A DNA stretch of 64,000 nt. Source: JASUTC01 sp964604305 (lineage in GTDB: Bacteria; Thermotogota; Thermotogae; MWEM01). The stretch spans positions 1 to 64,000 of the forward strand of contig CAZRYM010000002.1 in the NCBI GenBank assembly GCA_964604305.1, written 5' to 3'. The stretch's first letter is position 1. Each line of letters begins with the position of its first letter. Under the pieces are notes generated by a model that was given only the letters and a program-made list of their open reading frames with translations, was not told where the DNA came from and searched no databases. Position numbers and translations under genes: made by a program. Positions 9,139 through 18,627 of the stretch are shown piece after piece.

Positions 9139-9654
9139 ATGTCAGATGTTAACATGAGTCTCGGATACATGATGGTCACCAGAACACCGGATAATGAATA
9201 TGTTGGTGGAATAATGGTGACAGATCCATATGCTATTCCTGTGGAATTTAAATATTCTGAACCAATCAAACCAACAGGATTACAGAAGATATTATACGGT
9301 AATTCCATAGAAAAATATTTGTTGGTGGATGTCATAGCCAAAAAGTTGCTGCAAAACATTGAAGAAAAACCTAAATTCATCCTAATTGAAGATTCCAGAT
9401 TACTGGACATCCAATTCAAAATGCCTATCATATATATCTGTATACCCTCAAAAGGTTCAGAGGATTCAAATGAAACGAAAATCCGCGAAGAACTGAGCAA
9501 AGAGACGCTGGAGAGCGGATATGATATCATCTTTAACGGAACACTTACCAGTGATGATATCAAGTGGCTTGAAAGAATTTCAGATGAAATTGATATTATG
9601 GAACCTTTCCACAGACTCAAGGAGGCTTTGAATTACGTTTGTTCAGAAGAATAG
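9139..9654 (+). CDS. Conserved hypothetical protein of the flagellar operon
   Basis: This is a 171-residue soluble protein without signal peptide or membrane segment. The N-terminal part contains GGIMVTDPYAIPVEFKYSEP followed by PTGLQKILYG. I recall this pattern from uncharacterised bacterial proteins, but it has no named family I can assign. ATG 9139 follows GAGGTG. The stop overlaps the next gene by 16 bases. A 202-codon antisense reading frame across it has no support and is treated as a shadow. No function is claimed. Confidence 0.65.
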   Translation: MSDVNMSLGYMMVTRTPDNEYVGGIMVTDPYAIPVEFKYSEPIKPTGLQKILYGNSIEKYLLVDVIAKKLLQNIEEKPKFILIEDSRLLDIQFKMPIIYICIPSKGSEDSNETKIREELSKETLESGYDIIFNGTLTSDDIKWLERISDEIDIMEPFHRLKEALNYVCSEE

Positions 9655-10622
9655 GCGATTTTCTAAAAGATATTACGGAAACCATCAAAAGGGAGCGTGG
9701 GAAGCTTCAGATCAATTCAGATAAGGTTGAGTTTGAGTTTAAAACAGGTTCTTTAATGTCACCAAACTCTATTGTAAGTACAAAAGGCAGTCAATCACTT
9801 CAAGAGATGTTTAATCCATTGGATATTAATGAAAGCTCCCCAACAATTAATGTTAAAGGAACATCTGATCATTCTCATTCCCCCGGCATATCTTCAGCAA
9901 CAACCTCTTTCAGCGTAAATATTGATAGATTGAGAGAAAGCAGAATGGATGATTCAGTGAAAAGTTGTTCATGTGAATTTGAAGGAAACCTGGCTTTTAA
10001 GGAACTGGAAATTGACAATTATGAAGAAACTGAACTTGTGGGTGTGGATTTTAAAAATGACAACAAAATCAAGGCAAAGGTAAAAAACGCAGCAGATGTG
10101 AGCAGTTTTGAACTTTCTGTACGGGGAAAGGATTTGAAACCTCAAGAATCGAAAATAACAACCAGTGTTATTAGAAAACCGACAACCATAAAGAGTTTAA
10201 AAACAGAAATAGAAAAAAAACAAAGTGCTGCTTTTCATTTTGAAAATTCTGTGGTCATGAATGCCCTAATAGATAATTACACACCTTTATTCGATGTTAA
10301 ATGTTATCAAAGCCTTGCCTGTATCATGAGATTTCCGATAAAAAGAACCAGAGTATCAAAAAGCGGTTATGAAACAGAGGAGCTGAAACGAGCCCTCAGT
10401 TTTATTGTGAAAAGATACCAAAACAGCGGGAAATTAAATATTGTTGGGATTTATAAAAACGTTCCCATTGATGCAGCAGAAAGATTGACCTTTTCCGGAG
10501 GTAGAGATTTGTTTTTTTACATGAAAAAGGGAACTTTTAAAAGGCCCATTTTGATGGATGTGCTCATCGTAAAAACCAAAGAAGGAAGATATCATGTTGG
10601 TCCAATCGTTAGAGAAGCTTAA
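9639..10622 (+). CDS. Hypothetical protein between the flagellar genes and mfd
   Basis: This is a 327-residue protein of unknown function. About residues 40-190 are Ser/Lys/Asn-rich and probably flexible. The C-terminal third (about 205-327) looks folded and contains TRVSKSGYETEELKRALSFIVKRY and a hydrophobic end. There is no signal peptide. The start is taken as TTG 9639, 13 bases after AAGGAGG, a loose spacing, so the first residues are uncertain. It overlaps its upstream neighbour by 16 bases and mfd by 29 bases, so all are probably translated from one transcript. Confidence 0.6.
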   Translation: MFRRIGDFLKDITETIKRERGKLQINSDKVEFEFKTGSLMSPNSIVSTKGSQSLQEMFNPLDINESSPTINVKGTSDHSHSPGISSATTSFSVNIDRLRESRMDDSVKSCSCEFEGNLAFKELEIDNYEETELVGVDFKNDNKIKAKVKNAADVSSFELSVRGKDLKPQESKITTSVIRKPTTIKSLKTEIEKKQSAAFHFENSVVMNALIDNYTPLFDVKCYQSLACIMRFPIKRTRVSKSGYETEELKRALSFIVKRYQNSGKLNIVGIYKNVPIDAAERLTFSGGRDLFFYMKKGTFKRPILMDVLIVKTKEGRYHVGPIVREA

Positions 10623-13600
10623 GAAAAAAAAGATTTCCAAAAAAAGTGTTATTGTTGCCGGCGAAGCGGGTTTTTACGACAAGGCACCCGGGATTGTTCA
10701 AGCATTAATAGAAAACAATAAGGGACCGCATGTCATTGTCTTGCCCGATTTGAAATACTATAGAAAATTTCTGGAATCTGCGAATCAGGATCATTACCAA
10801 TTGTTTCCCCCTTTGGATGTTCTTCCGTTTGAACCGGTTGGAGCTTCCTTTTCAACCTTAAGGTCAAGAATGAAAACGCTGTTGAATTATCAAACAGATG
10901 ACAGACCTATTTTGACCACAACGCTGGGGTTATTACAAAAAACCATAAGTGCTAAAGAATTGAAACAAAAGATAATGCGTGTAAAGGTTTTAGATAAGAT
11001 AGGCGTTCATCAAATCAGGAATTTTCTGGAAAAAACCGGGTATGAAAACGTTTTTTCAGTCAAAGATCCGGGAGAATTTTCAGTTAAAGGTTTTATCGTT
11101 GATTTTTACCCCTTACATTCCGAAAATCCCTTGAGGATAGAGTTTTTTGATGATGAGATCTCCGAGATTCGAACCTTTCATCCCGAGACTCAGCGGATGA
11201 TCAAAAAGCTGGATCAATGTCTCATATCCCCAGCAAAAGAATTGATATTCGATGAGGAAAACGAAGAGGCCTTCAAAGAAAGAATTGGAACATTGGAACT
11301 TAAATATCCAAACAGTGAATTTCTGGAGGATCTGGAAACGCATCCACTTGATTATGCAGCGCTTTCCCCCTTATTCCTAAAGTCATCTATTCCGGTAATA
11401 ACATTGTTTTCAGATTACAGGTTTATTTTTGTCGATGTGGAGGATTCCATGGAGGCGATGAACCAATACGAGAAGGACCTTTTTGATATCTTTCCCAATA
11501 CCGAATACCGGGAAATATATTATCATTTTTTGAGAATCAGCGAATCCATGCTTTTGAGAACAAATGAATGGGTCAATTTGACCAAGGTCGAACCTCAGTT
11601 TGACGATTCTGCATTGAATCTCGGTGTCTACGAATTGATTCATCTGGATACTGCCGGTATCAAACCCTCTAAAAAGATGCGAAAGACTTCTAAATTTCTT
11701 GAATATGAAACGGAAAAAATCATCGATGAAGACACTTTGGAACTGGGAACCCTGATTGTGCATGAGGATTATGGAATAGGTAAATACAAAGGAAATGAGG
11801 TTATTACAAATTATGCGGGTACACGGGAGTACCTGAAACTGGAATATGCCGATGATGTTTCCATATTTGTTCCGGTGGAGAATATCGATAGAATCCACAC
11901 CTATGTTGGTGATGAAAATCTCATCAAACTGACTAACCTAAAAAGCAAAACATGGTCCAACACGAAAAAGAAAGTTCGAGAAGATATCGAACAGAAAATA
12001 GAAGAACTGATTAAATTGTATGCCATAAGAACTCGAACGCAAGGCCTTTCGATGAAAGGTGATCCGGAACTTGAAAAGAAGTTTTTCGATAGTTTTCCAC
12101 ATATTGAAACCTCGGCACAGGATAAAGCCATTGCAGAAGTCTTTAAAGATATGGAGGAAGAACAACCCATGGACAGGCTTATCTTTGGAGATGCGGGATC
12201 CGGTAAAACAGAGGTAGCCATGCGGGCCGCTTTTCGATCTGTTTGTTCGGGCTGTCAGGTGGCGATGCTGGTACCGACAACGGTGTTGGCAAAACAGCAT
12301 TTTACAGTGTTTGAGGGGAGAATGTCGGAATTTGGTTTAACTGTCAAATTATTGGATAGATTTGTCACATCCAAACAACGGAGCGGAATTATCAAAGGAG
12401 TTAAGGAAGGCGCGGTAGATATCTTAATCGGAACACATTCTCTTCTTTCCAAAAACATCAAATACCAAAATCTTGGTTTGCTTATCATCGATGAAGAGCA
12501 GAAATTCGGCGTCCTTCAAAAGGAAAAGATTAAATCTTTCAAGGAGAAAATCGATGTATTAACCCTTTCCGCAACACCGATACCCAGGACACTTTATATG
12601 GGTTTATCCGGGATAAAAAATATGTCAATCATCGATACCCTTCCGCCGGGACGTATCCCCATCGAAGTGACAAGTTCACCATATAATGAAAAACTAATCA
12701 AAACAGCTGTTCTCAGAGAGGTTTCCAGAGGGGGCCAGGTTATTTACGTTCACAATCGAGTTGAAGATATCGAGGAAATTTTTGAAGGTCTTAAAAAAAT
12801 GATACCAGATATCAAATGTGGACTAGCCCATGGACAGATGAAAAAAAGCCAATTTGAAAGTTCTGTCAATGCGTTTTACGATGGTGAAACGGATATGCTG
12901 ATCTGTACTACCATCATCGAAAGTGGTGTTGATATACCGAATGCCAACACACTTGTTATAGACGATTCTCACAGATACGGGCTTTCACAGCTCTATCAGT
13001 TAAGGGGAAGAGTCGGTCGAAGTGATAGAAGGGCATATGCTTATTTCCTCTATCCAAGAAAAACACGTTTAAAACCCGAAGCAGTATCAAGGTTAGATGC
13101 CATTGTGTCTTTTCATGGGGCCGGGAGCGGATTACAATTGTCCATGAGGGATATGGAAATACGTGGCATCGGTAATATTCTTGGAATGGAACAGCATGGT
13201 GAGATCAACACCATCGGATTACACCTTTACAGACAGATTCTTGATGATGTGATGATCAAACACGGCCTCAAAGATAAAAAAGAAGAAGAAACCATGGAGA
13301 TGAAACCCACAGTCAATGTTGAATTGAAAGGATTCTATTTCGAGATACTGATACCGGAGGAATACATTGAAAACAACATCGAAAGGATGAAAATATATAG
13401 AAAGATAGCACTCTGTGAACGGATTGAGGATTTTGACGATATTCTTCAGGAAATAGAAGATAGATTTGGAAAAGTACCTGAACAAATAAAGAGTCTCTTG
13501 TTCTACTCTCAGATGAAGTTTATGGCCGGATGCCTTGGTATTTCAATTATTGAAAAGATTACCGGTACTGGCCAATACCGGTTGATATTCAAAGACATCA

Positions 13601-13737
13601 AATCAGCAGATCTTTTTTCCCTGGGAAAACACAAAGGTTTCATTAATCGGGAAGAAAGACAAGCGATTATTTTTTCCAAGAAAGATTATGAACTCCATAA
13701 GATAATTCAAGAAAATTATAAAGGAGATGTAAATTAA
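10594..13737 (+). CDS. mfd: Mfd, transcription-repair coupling factor
   Basis: Mfd is the DNA translocase that removes stalled RNA polymerase and recruits UvrA. The order is a degenerate UvrB-like N-terminus; the RNA polymerase interaction domain near 380-440 (LIVHEDYGIGKYKG); helicase motifs with Walker A GDAGSGKTEVA near 531 and DEEQ near 632; SATPIPRTLYMGLSG; the QLRGRVGRS motif VI; and a C-terminal TRCF domain. Its 1047 residues are slightly short of the usual 1150, the loss being in the N-terminal part. ATG 10594 follows GAAGGAAG within the previous gene. Confidence 0.96.
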   Translation: MLVQSLEKLKKKKISKKSVIVAGEAGFYDKAPGIVQALIENNKGPHVIVLPDLKYYRKFLESANQDHYQLFPPLDVLPFEPVGASFSTLRSRMKTLLNYQTDDRPILTTTLGLLQKTISAKELKQKIMRVKVLDKIGVHQIRNFLEKTGYENVFSVKDPGEFSVKGFIVDFYPLHSENPLRIEFFDDEISEIRTFHPETQRMIKKLDQCLISPAKELIFDEENEEAFKERIGTLELKYPNSEFLEDLETHPLDYAALSPLFLKSSIPVITLFSDYRFIFVDVEDSMEAMNQYEKDLFDIFPNTEYREIYYHFLRISESMLLRTNEWVNLTKVEPQFDDSALNLGVYELIHLDTAGIKPSKKMRKTSKFLEYETEKIIDEDTLELGTLIVHEDYGIGKYKGNEVITNYAGTREYLKLEYADDVSIFVPVENIDRIHTYVGDENLIKLTNLKSKTWSNTKKKVREDIEQKIEELIKLYAIRTRTQGLSMKGDPELEKKFFDSFPHIETSAQDKAIAEVFKDMEEEQPMDRLIFGDAGSGKTEVAMRAAFRSVCSGCQVAMLVPTTVLAKQHFTVFEGRMSEFGLTVKLLDRFVTSKQRSGIIKGVKEGAVDILIGTHSLLSKNIKYQNLGLLIIDEEQKFGVLQKEKIKSFKEKIDVLTLSATPIPRTLYMGLSGIKNMSIIDTLPPGRIPIEVTSSPYNEKLIKTAVLREVSRGGQVIYVHNRVEDIEEIFEGLKKMIPDIKCGLAHGQMKKSQFESSVNAFYDGETDMLICTTIIESGVDIPNANTLVIDDSHRYGLSQLYQLRGRVGRSDRRAYAYFLYPRKTRLKPEAVSRLDAIVSFHGAGSGLQLSMRDMEIRGIGNILGMEQHGEINTIGLHLYRQILDDVMIKHGLKDKKEEETMEMKPTVNVELKGFYFEILIPEEYIENNIERMKIYRKIALCERIEDFDDILQEIEDRFGKVPEQIKSLLFYSQMKFMAGCLGISIIEKITGTGQYRLIFKDIKSADLFSLGKHKGFINREERQAIIFSKKDYELHKIIQENYKGDVN

Positions 13738-13738
13738 A

Positions 13739-14599
13739 ATGGAAAAAAAAGTCAGGGTAACCGTTCTCATGGACGATCTAGCGGGAAAAATCCGCAATAT
13801 TCGAGCTCATCATGGTTTGTCATTTTTATTTGATATAGAATATCCCGGAGGAAACACATTTAAATTGTTATTTGATACGGGCACCAATGGCACTGATCTC
13901 TTGAATAATATGACTGTTCTCGGTGTCAATCCGGATGATATAGATGCTGCCATGATCACTCACAAACACTACGACCACTCAGGTGGATTACCTCAAATAC
14001 TTGAGGCCAGGACAAAGCCGTTAACGGTCTTTACAGGAGAAGACTTTTTTGTGCCTGCCTTTTCAAAAAATCCATGGAAGACAGCAGGGGTTGAATATTC
14101 CAAAAACGAACTGGAAGATAAGGGGGCTGTACTTGTTGAAATTGATGAGCCTTTTGAAATTTCACCGGATGTTCTCATCAGCGGCAGATTTACAAATATA
14201 GACAGTCGCTTCGAGAATATTCAAGGGTATACCAGAATTAAATCCGGTAAACCCCAAGAAGAACATCAGCAAGAGGAATTGGCTCTCTATATGATTGAAG
14301 AGAAAAGGGTACATGTATTCTCCGGTTGTTCACATTCAGGGATTGTAAATATTTGTCGAGATGCATTGATTAAAACTCAAAGTGAAAAAATCGGCTTGAT
14401 AATGGGTGGTTTCCATTTTGTCAATTCATCCATAGAATCGATAAAAGATAATATACGCGAACTTCAGAAGCACGAACCTCTAGCGGTTTTAGCCGGACAT
14501 TGTACCGGTTTTGAAGGCCTTTCGCTTTTATTTACTGCCTTTGGTAAACGTTTTTCGCGTTATGCCTGTTCAGACCGATTTAATTTGATCAGAGACTAA
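13739..14599 (+). CDS. Metallo-beta-lactamase-fold hydrolase, COG1237 type
   Basis: The protein has the metal-binding HxHxDH-type motif at 75-80 (HKHYDH). It also has the GCSHSGIVN and GGFHF motifs typical of the group annotated as 7,8-dihydropterin-6-methyl-4-(beta-D-ribofuranosyl)aminobenzene 5'-phosphate synthase, a methanopterin-pathway enzyme. In bacteria this label is usually over-specific, so only the fold class is claimed. It starts one base after the mfd stop and is probably the last gene of the long motility operon, since a new promoter follows. Confidence 0.8.
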   Translation: MEKKVRVTVLMDDLAGKIRNIRAHHGLSFLFDIEYPGGNTFKLLFDTGTNGTDLLNNMTVLGVNPDDIDAAMITHKHYDHSGGLPQILEARTKPLTVFTGEDFFVPAFSKNPWKTAGVEYSKNELEDKGAVLVEIDEPFEISPDVLISGRFTNIDSRFENIQGYTRIKSGKPQEEHQQEELALYMIEEKRVHVFSGCSHSGIVNICRDALIKTQSEKIGLIMGGFHFVNSSIESIKDNIRELQKHEPLAVLAGHCTGFEGLSLLFTAFGKRFSRYACSDRFNLIRD

Positions 14600-14685
14600 A
14601 TCGTTTCATACTTTTCACCGTCTATCTGTAACATAGGTGTAATTAAAAATTTGTTGAAGTTTTTCTAAGCTGTCATAACACGATG

Positions 14686-14714
14686 TTGACTAAAAAACCT
14701 TTTTCGGTTATACT
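14686..14714 (+). promoter_or_regulatory. Promoter for the ffh-rpsP-trmD-rplS cluster
   Basis: TTGACT at 14686-14691 and TATACT at 14709-14714 are separated by 17 bp, a near-consensus sigma-A promoter. The predicted start lies near 14721, about 23 bases before the ffh start. There is no TG before the -10, unlike most promoters in this window. Confidence 0.75.
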
Positions 14715-14743
14715 CACTGTGGCTCTTAGGAGGAGTGAGTATT

Positions 14744-16069
14744 TTGTTTGAAAATCTTCAGGATAAACTTGGTAAGGCATTCAAAACCTTAAAAGGCCAA
14801 GGAAAGATTAGCGAAAAAAACATAAAAGAAGCTATCAGAATGGTAAAAATGTCCCTTCTGGAGGCTGATGTTAACTATAAGATAGTTAAGGAATTTATTT
14901 CAAAGGTAAAGGAAAAGGCCATGGGTGCAGAGGTTATGAACAGCCTCACACCGGATCAGCAATTCATTAAGATTGTCAATGATGAATTGACAAAGCTGAT
15001 GGGGGACAAAGCTGAAAAACTCAAATTTGTTCACAGGCCTTCTTACATTATGATGGTAGGCCTTCAGGGAAGCGGAAAAACCACCACTGCTGCCAAGATT
15101 TCAAGGAAGTTGAAATCAGAGGGGAAAAAGGTTTTGTTAATAGCTGCAGATGTTTACAGACCTGCAGCAATAGACCAGCTTGAAGTATTAGGTTCGGAAA
15201 TAGGAGTAGAGGTATTTGCCGGAGACAGAAAAAATGCCTTGAAAATCGTGGAGGATGCCAAAGATATTGCAATTAGGAAAAATGCCGATTGTGTTGTTTT
15301 GGACACTGCGGGTAGACTTCACATCGACGAAAAGATGATGGATGAGCTTGATAAAATTAAGGAAATGGTCAATCCCGATGAAATCCTGATGGTTATTGAT
15401 GCAATGATTGGACAGGATGCATTGACAACCGCCAAAACCTTTAACGAACGCCTTGAAGTCACCGGCTTTGTGTTGACAAAACTTGACGGGGATGCCAGGG
15501 GTGGCGTGGCTCTTTCCATTAGGGAAGAAACCGGGAAGCCTATAAAATATGTAGGAATTAGTGAAAAAACAGATGGGATCGAAGAGTTTCACCCGGATCG
15601 AATGGCCAATCGTATTTTGGGAATGGGTGATGTTCTAACACTTATAGAAAAGGTTGAGCAATCTGTCGATGTGGAAAAAGCCAAACAGATGGAAAAGAAG
15701 TTTAAGAAGGCTCAGTTTACGTTTGATGATTTTCTTGACCAATTAAAACAAATCCAGAAAATGGGATCTCTTTCATCGATATTGGGAATGCTCCCCGGGG
15801 CTAACAAAATCAAGAACCTGGATGTTGATGAAACAAGGCTGAATCATATTTCCGCCATCATTCAATCCATGACAAAAAAAGAAAGAAAAAACCCTAAAAT
15901 TATTACTTATTCAAGAAAAAAGCGAATAGCCAGCGGCAGTGGACAGCAATTAGCGGAGGTAACAAGACTCCTAAAAAACTTTGAAGACATGAAAAAGATG
16001 ATGAAAAAGATGAATAAAACGGGGATGAGAGGTTTTAAAGGTCTTTCAGGAGGCGGGTTTCCGTTTTAG
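14744..16069 (+). CDS. ffh: Ffh, signal recognition particle GTPase
   Basis: Ffh binds signal peptides and 4.5S RNA and delivers ribosomes to FtsY. N-terminal helices are followed by the GTPase domain, with GLQGSGKTTT near residue 106, DTAGRLH and TKLDGDARGG. The methionine-rich M domain has GMLPGANKIK, and the tail is glycine-rich. I place the start at TTG 14744 rather than GTG 14735: AGGAGG at 14728-14733 is correctly spaced only for the TTG, and the protein then begins MFENLQDKL, as Ffh proteins do. Length 441. Confidence 0.96.
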   Translation: MFENLQDKLGKAFKTLKGQGKISEKNIKEAIRMVKMSLLEADVNYKIVKEFISKVKEKAMGAEVMNSLTPDQQFIKIVNDELTKLMGDKAEKLKFVHRPSYIMMVGLQGSGKTTTAAKISRKLKSEGKKVLLIAADVYRPAAIDQLEVLGSEIGVEVFAGDRKNALKIVEDAKDIAIRKNADCVVLDTAGRLHIDEKMMDELDKIKEMVNPDEILMVIDAMIGQDALTTAKTFNERLEVTGFVLTKLDGDARGGVALSIREETGKPIKYVGISEKTDGIEEFHPDRMANRILGMGDVLTLIEKVEQSVDVEKAKQMEKKFKKAQFTFDDFLDQLKQIQKMGSLSSILGMLPGANKIKNLDVDETRLNHISAIIQSMTKKERKNPKIITYSRKKRIASGSGQQLAEVTRLLKNFEDMKKMMKKMNKTGMRGFKGLSGGGFPF

Positions 16070-16129
16070 ACTCACACACCAGCAGCAAAAAATAATGTGA
16101 AAAATAAACTCGAGGAGGTAAATTTTAAA

Positions 16130-16441
16130 GTGGTAAGAATCAGATTAACCCGTATGGGTAAAAAGAAGATGCCATTCTACAGAGTGGTGGTTATTGATCA
16201 GAAAAAAAGAAGAGACGGCGCGTATATCGAGTCTTTAGGGTTTTACGATCCCATAAGGGATCCGGCATTAACACGCGTTGATGTTGATAAGGCTGTTGAT
16301 TGGCTGTTGAAAGGTGCTCAGCCAACAGAAACGGTGAGAAGCCTTTTCAGAAAACACGGAGTCATGGATCGGTTCACCAAGGCGAAAAATGGAGCAGAAA
16401 CGGTTCAAAAAGCCGAAGACGAGGTTGTTGAAGAAGAATGA
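16130..16441 (+). CDS. rpsP: Ribosomal protein S16
   Basis: This small-subunit protein S16 is recognised by the start VRIRLTRMGKKKMPFYRVVV and the region RRDGAYIESLGFYDP. GTG 16130 is chosen because the conserved N-terminus begins there and GAGGAGG (16112-16118) fits it; the open frame upstream is untranslated leader. The product is 103 residues with an acidic tail. The stop overlaps the KH-protein start as ATGA. Confidence 0.97.
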   Translation: MVRIRLTRMGKKKMPFYRVVVIDQKKRRDGAYIESLGFYDPIRDPALTRVDVDKAVDWLLKGAQPTETVRSLFRKHGVMDRFTKAKNGAETVQKAEDEVVEEE

Positions 16442-16668
16442 AGGAAGCACTCGAAACCATCGTAAAGGGTATTGTCAAAAACCCTAAAGAGGTTGACATC
16501 TTTGAAACAGAAGAAGAAGGAAACGTGGTGTTCGAGTTGACATTAAACCCGGAAGATGTAGGACAAATTATAGGTAAAAACGGGAGAACCATCAAATCCA
16601 TCAATATTTTGTTGAATTCCCTGGCGGGTGCGAAAAACGAGAAGTTTATTTTGAAAGTAAAGCGGTGA
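16438..16668 (+). CDS. khpA: KhpA (YlqC), KH-domain RNA-binding protein
   Basis: This is a 76-residue single KH domain with the GxxG loop as IGKNGRTIKSI near 45-55. KhpA is a small RNA chaperone that in Gram-positive bacteria pairs with KhpB/Jag and affects division and ribosome-linked RNAs. Its position between rpsP and rimM is the standard one across Firmicutes and Thermotogota. Translation is coupled to rpsP through ATGA. Confidence 0.93.
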   Translation: MKEALETIVKGIVKNPKEVDIFETEEEGNVVFELTLNPEDVGQIIGKNGRTIKSINILLNSLAGAKNEKFILKVKR

Positions 16669-16680
16669 AAAGAACGCGTC

Positions 16681-17247
16681 ATGATAACAGATTTAAGAAG
16701 TATCACTTCGGATAAAATTGCAATAGGTATTATAAAAAGTTCTCACGGTTTAAAGGGTGAGGTAAAGGTTAAGGTCTATACCAATTACCTGTCGGTCTTT
16801 GAAAGGGATATAGATTATCTACTTTATAATAGCGATAAAAAGAGACATTTGATCGTAAAGATGCATACTATCAAAAATTCCGGAAAACACTTGATTATCC
16901 ATTTTGAAGGTTTTAACAGTATTGAGGATGCAAATAAGATTGCCGGATTTGAGATTTATACTGCTCTTGATCAATTGCCTGAGAATGATGAGGATGGATA
17001 TTATTATTATCAGTTATACGATTGTAAAGTGATTGATGAAGATGATCATCCCGTAGGTCGTGTTGTTGATGTTATTGAAACAGGTGGGTCGGATGTCCTT
17101 TCGATATTTCCTGAAAACTGTGATGTTAAAGAGGAATCTGAGAAAGAGATTATGATTCCCGTTGTTCGTGACTTCATCATTTACCTGGACAAAGAACGAA
17201 AAATCATAAAAGTGCGTTTGCCAAAGTATCATCAAAGGAATGTTTAA
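16681..17247 (+). CDS. rimM: RimM, 16S rRNA processing protein
   Basis: RimM binds S19 and helps mature the 30S head. The N-terminal barrel begins IAIGIIKSSHGLKGEVKVKVYTNY, and the PRC-type C-terminal domain contains YYYQLYDCKVIDEDDHPVGRVVDVIETGGSDVL. Length 188 is normal. Its order before trmD supports the call. An unusually acidic patch (NDEDG) links the two domains. Confidence 0.94.
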   Translation: MITDLRSITSDKIAIGIIKSSHGLKGEVKVKVYTNYLSVFERDIDYLLYNSDKKRHLIVKMHTIKNSGKHLIIHFEGFNSIEDANKIAGFEIYTALDQLPENDEDGYYYYQLYDCKVIDEDDHPVGRVVDVIETGGSDVLSIFPENCDVKEESEKEIMIPVVRDFIIYLDKERKIIKVRLPKYHQRNV

Positions 17248-17249
17248 GG

Positions 17250-17993
17250 GTGAAAATTTCAGTAGCAACATTGTTGCCCGATCTGATAAAAGAAGGACTG
17301 AAATGGGGCATACTGGGAAGGGCTTTGGCAAAGGGATTAATTGAGGTTGATGTGATCAACATTCGGGATTATACAACTGACAGGCACAAAACAACCGATG
17401 ATTATATTTACGGTGGCGGTGCCGGAATGGTGATGAAACCCGAGCCGATTTATGATTTGTACGATGATTTGATCAAAAAAGGAAGCGAACCGTATGTGAT
17501 ATACGCTTCACCTCAAGGCAGGGTATTTCGGTCAGAGATCGCCAGAGAACTTTCTGAAAAGGAAGAATTGCTTTTTATCTGCGGTAGATATGAAGGAATT
17601 GATGAGAGATGTATGGAGATCGTGGATGATGAGATTTCCATTGGTGATTACGTTACCAGCGGAGCTGAATTTCCCATACTTGTGATGATTGATTCAATAA
17701 GCAGATTCTATGAAGGTGTGGTGGGGAATTATGATTCTGTGATAAATGATTCTCATTACTCAGGATTGTTAGATCACGAGAATTATACTCGCCCGGCACA
17801 ATACAGGGGAATGAATGTTCCTGAAGTGTACTTGAACGGAAATCATAAACTGATAGATGAGGCCAGGTTGAAAAACTCCCTGTTAAGAACGGCCATAAAA
17901 AGGCCTGACCTTTTTGAAAAAAAGGAATTTAACAGTGAAGAAAAAAAGGCTCTGGTTAAGTTGATTTTGGAGTTGTATCATAATGCTGAATAA
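17250..17993 (+). CDS. trmD: TrmD, tRNA (guanine-37-N1)-methyltransferase
   Basis: TrmD is a SPOUT-class enzyme that methylates G37 next to the anticodon and prevents +1 frameshifting. Visible motifs are YGGGAGMVMKPEP, the knot segments ICGRYEGIDERC and DEISIGDYVTSGAE, and YTRPAQYRGMNVPEV. Length 247 is typical. It starts at GTG 17250, two bases after the rimM stop, and overlaps the next methyltransferase by 11 bases. Confidence 0.96.
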   Translation: MKISVATLLPDLIKEGLKWGILGRALAKGLIEVDVINIRDYTTDRHKTTDDYIYGGGAGMVMKPEPIYDLYDDLIKKGSEPYVIYASPQGRVFRSEIARELSEKEELLFICGRYEGIDERCMEIVDDEISIGDYVTSGAEFPILVMIDSISRFYEGVVGNYDSVINDSHYSGLLDHENYTRPAQYRGMNVPEVYLNGNHKLIDEARLKNSLLRTAIKRPDLFEKKEFNSEEKKALVKLILELYHNAE

Positions 17994-18558
17994 GATATAT
18001 GTCTCTTTAATACATTACCCCTGTCTGGGAAAAGATAATCAGATTATATCAACTGCAGTGACAAATATTGACATTCACGATATCGCCAGAACTTGCCGAA
18101 CGTATAATGTCAAAAAATACTATATGGTGACTAATTTACCTGCCCAACAGGAGATCATAAGAAGGGTATTGAAGTTTTGGATAGATGGTTCCGGAAGACG
18201 TTTTAATGAAAACAGGACGGAAGCCTTGTATGAAGTAGCTCTTGAGCCCTATTATGAAAATGTGATAGAAGATATCACAAAAAAAGAGGGAGAAAGTCCC
18301 TTGACGGTATTCACATCAGCCAGAATCAGACCCAACACCATTTCCTTTGAAGGAATGAGAAAAGAGATTCGTAACAAAGAGAAACCCATCCTTCTGATAT
18401 TTGGTACCGGTCACGGATTACCAAAGGAAATTCTGGAAACATGTGATTACAGCCTGGAACCGGTAAGGGCTTTTGGAGATTTTAATCATCTGTCAGTCCG
18501 AAGCGCCATCGCGATTATTCTGGACAGGTTGATCGGTGAAGAAGTGGTCGGTTCATGA
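17983..18558 (+). CDS. SPOUT RNA methyltransferase of the TM1570 type
   Basis: This 191-residue protein has a second trefoil-knot methyltransferase fold. The SAM-binding knot is visible as LIFGTGHGLPKEI near 140 and the end as FNHLSVRSAIAIILDRL. It matches the family (Pfam Methyltrn_RNA_4) that sits between trmD and rplS in Thermotoga. The RNA target is not established to my knowledge. The gene overlaps trmD by 11 bases, so the two are made together, perhaps acting on related RNA sites. Confidence 0.85.
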   Translation: MLNKIYVSLIHYPCLGKDNQIISTAVTNIDIHDIARTCRTYNVKKYYMVTNLPAQQEIIRRVLKFWIDGSGRRFNENRTEALYEVALEPYYENVIEDITKKEGESPLTVFTSARIRPNTISFEGMRKEIRNKEKPILLIFGTGHGLPKEILETCDYSLEPVRAFGDFNHLSVRSAIAIILDRLIGEEVVGS

Positions 18559-18627
18559 TCAAATTTGAAACGGGAAAATGAAAAAAAGAAATATGAATAA
18601 TAAAATAAAAGCAAGGAGGTTACAATT

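Noticed and set aside
9012..9620. 202-codon minus-strand reading frame
   Set aside because: It lies wholly antisense to the 171-residue conserved gene, is Ser/Ile-rich as expected from a complement frame, and has no ribosome site.
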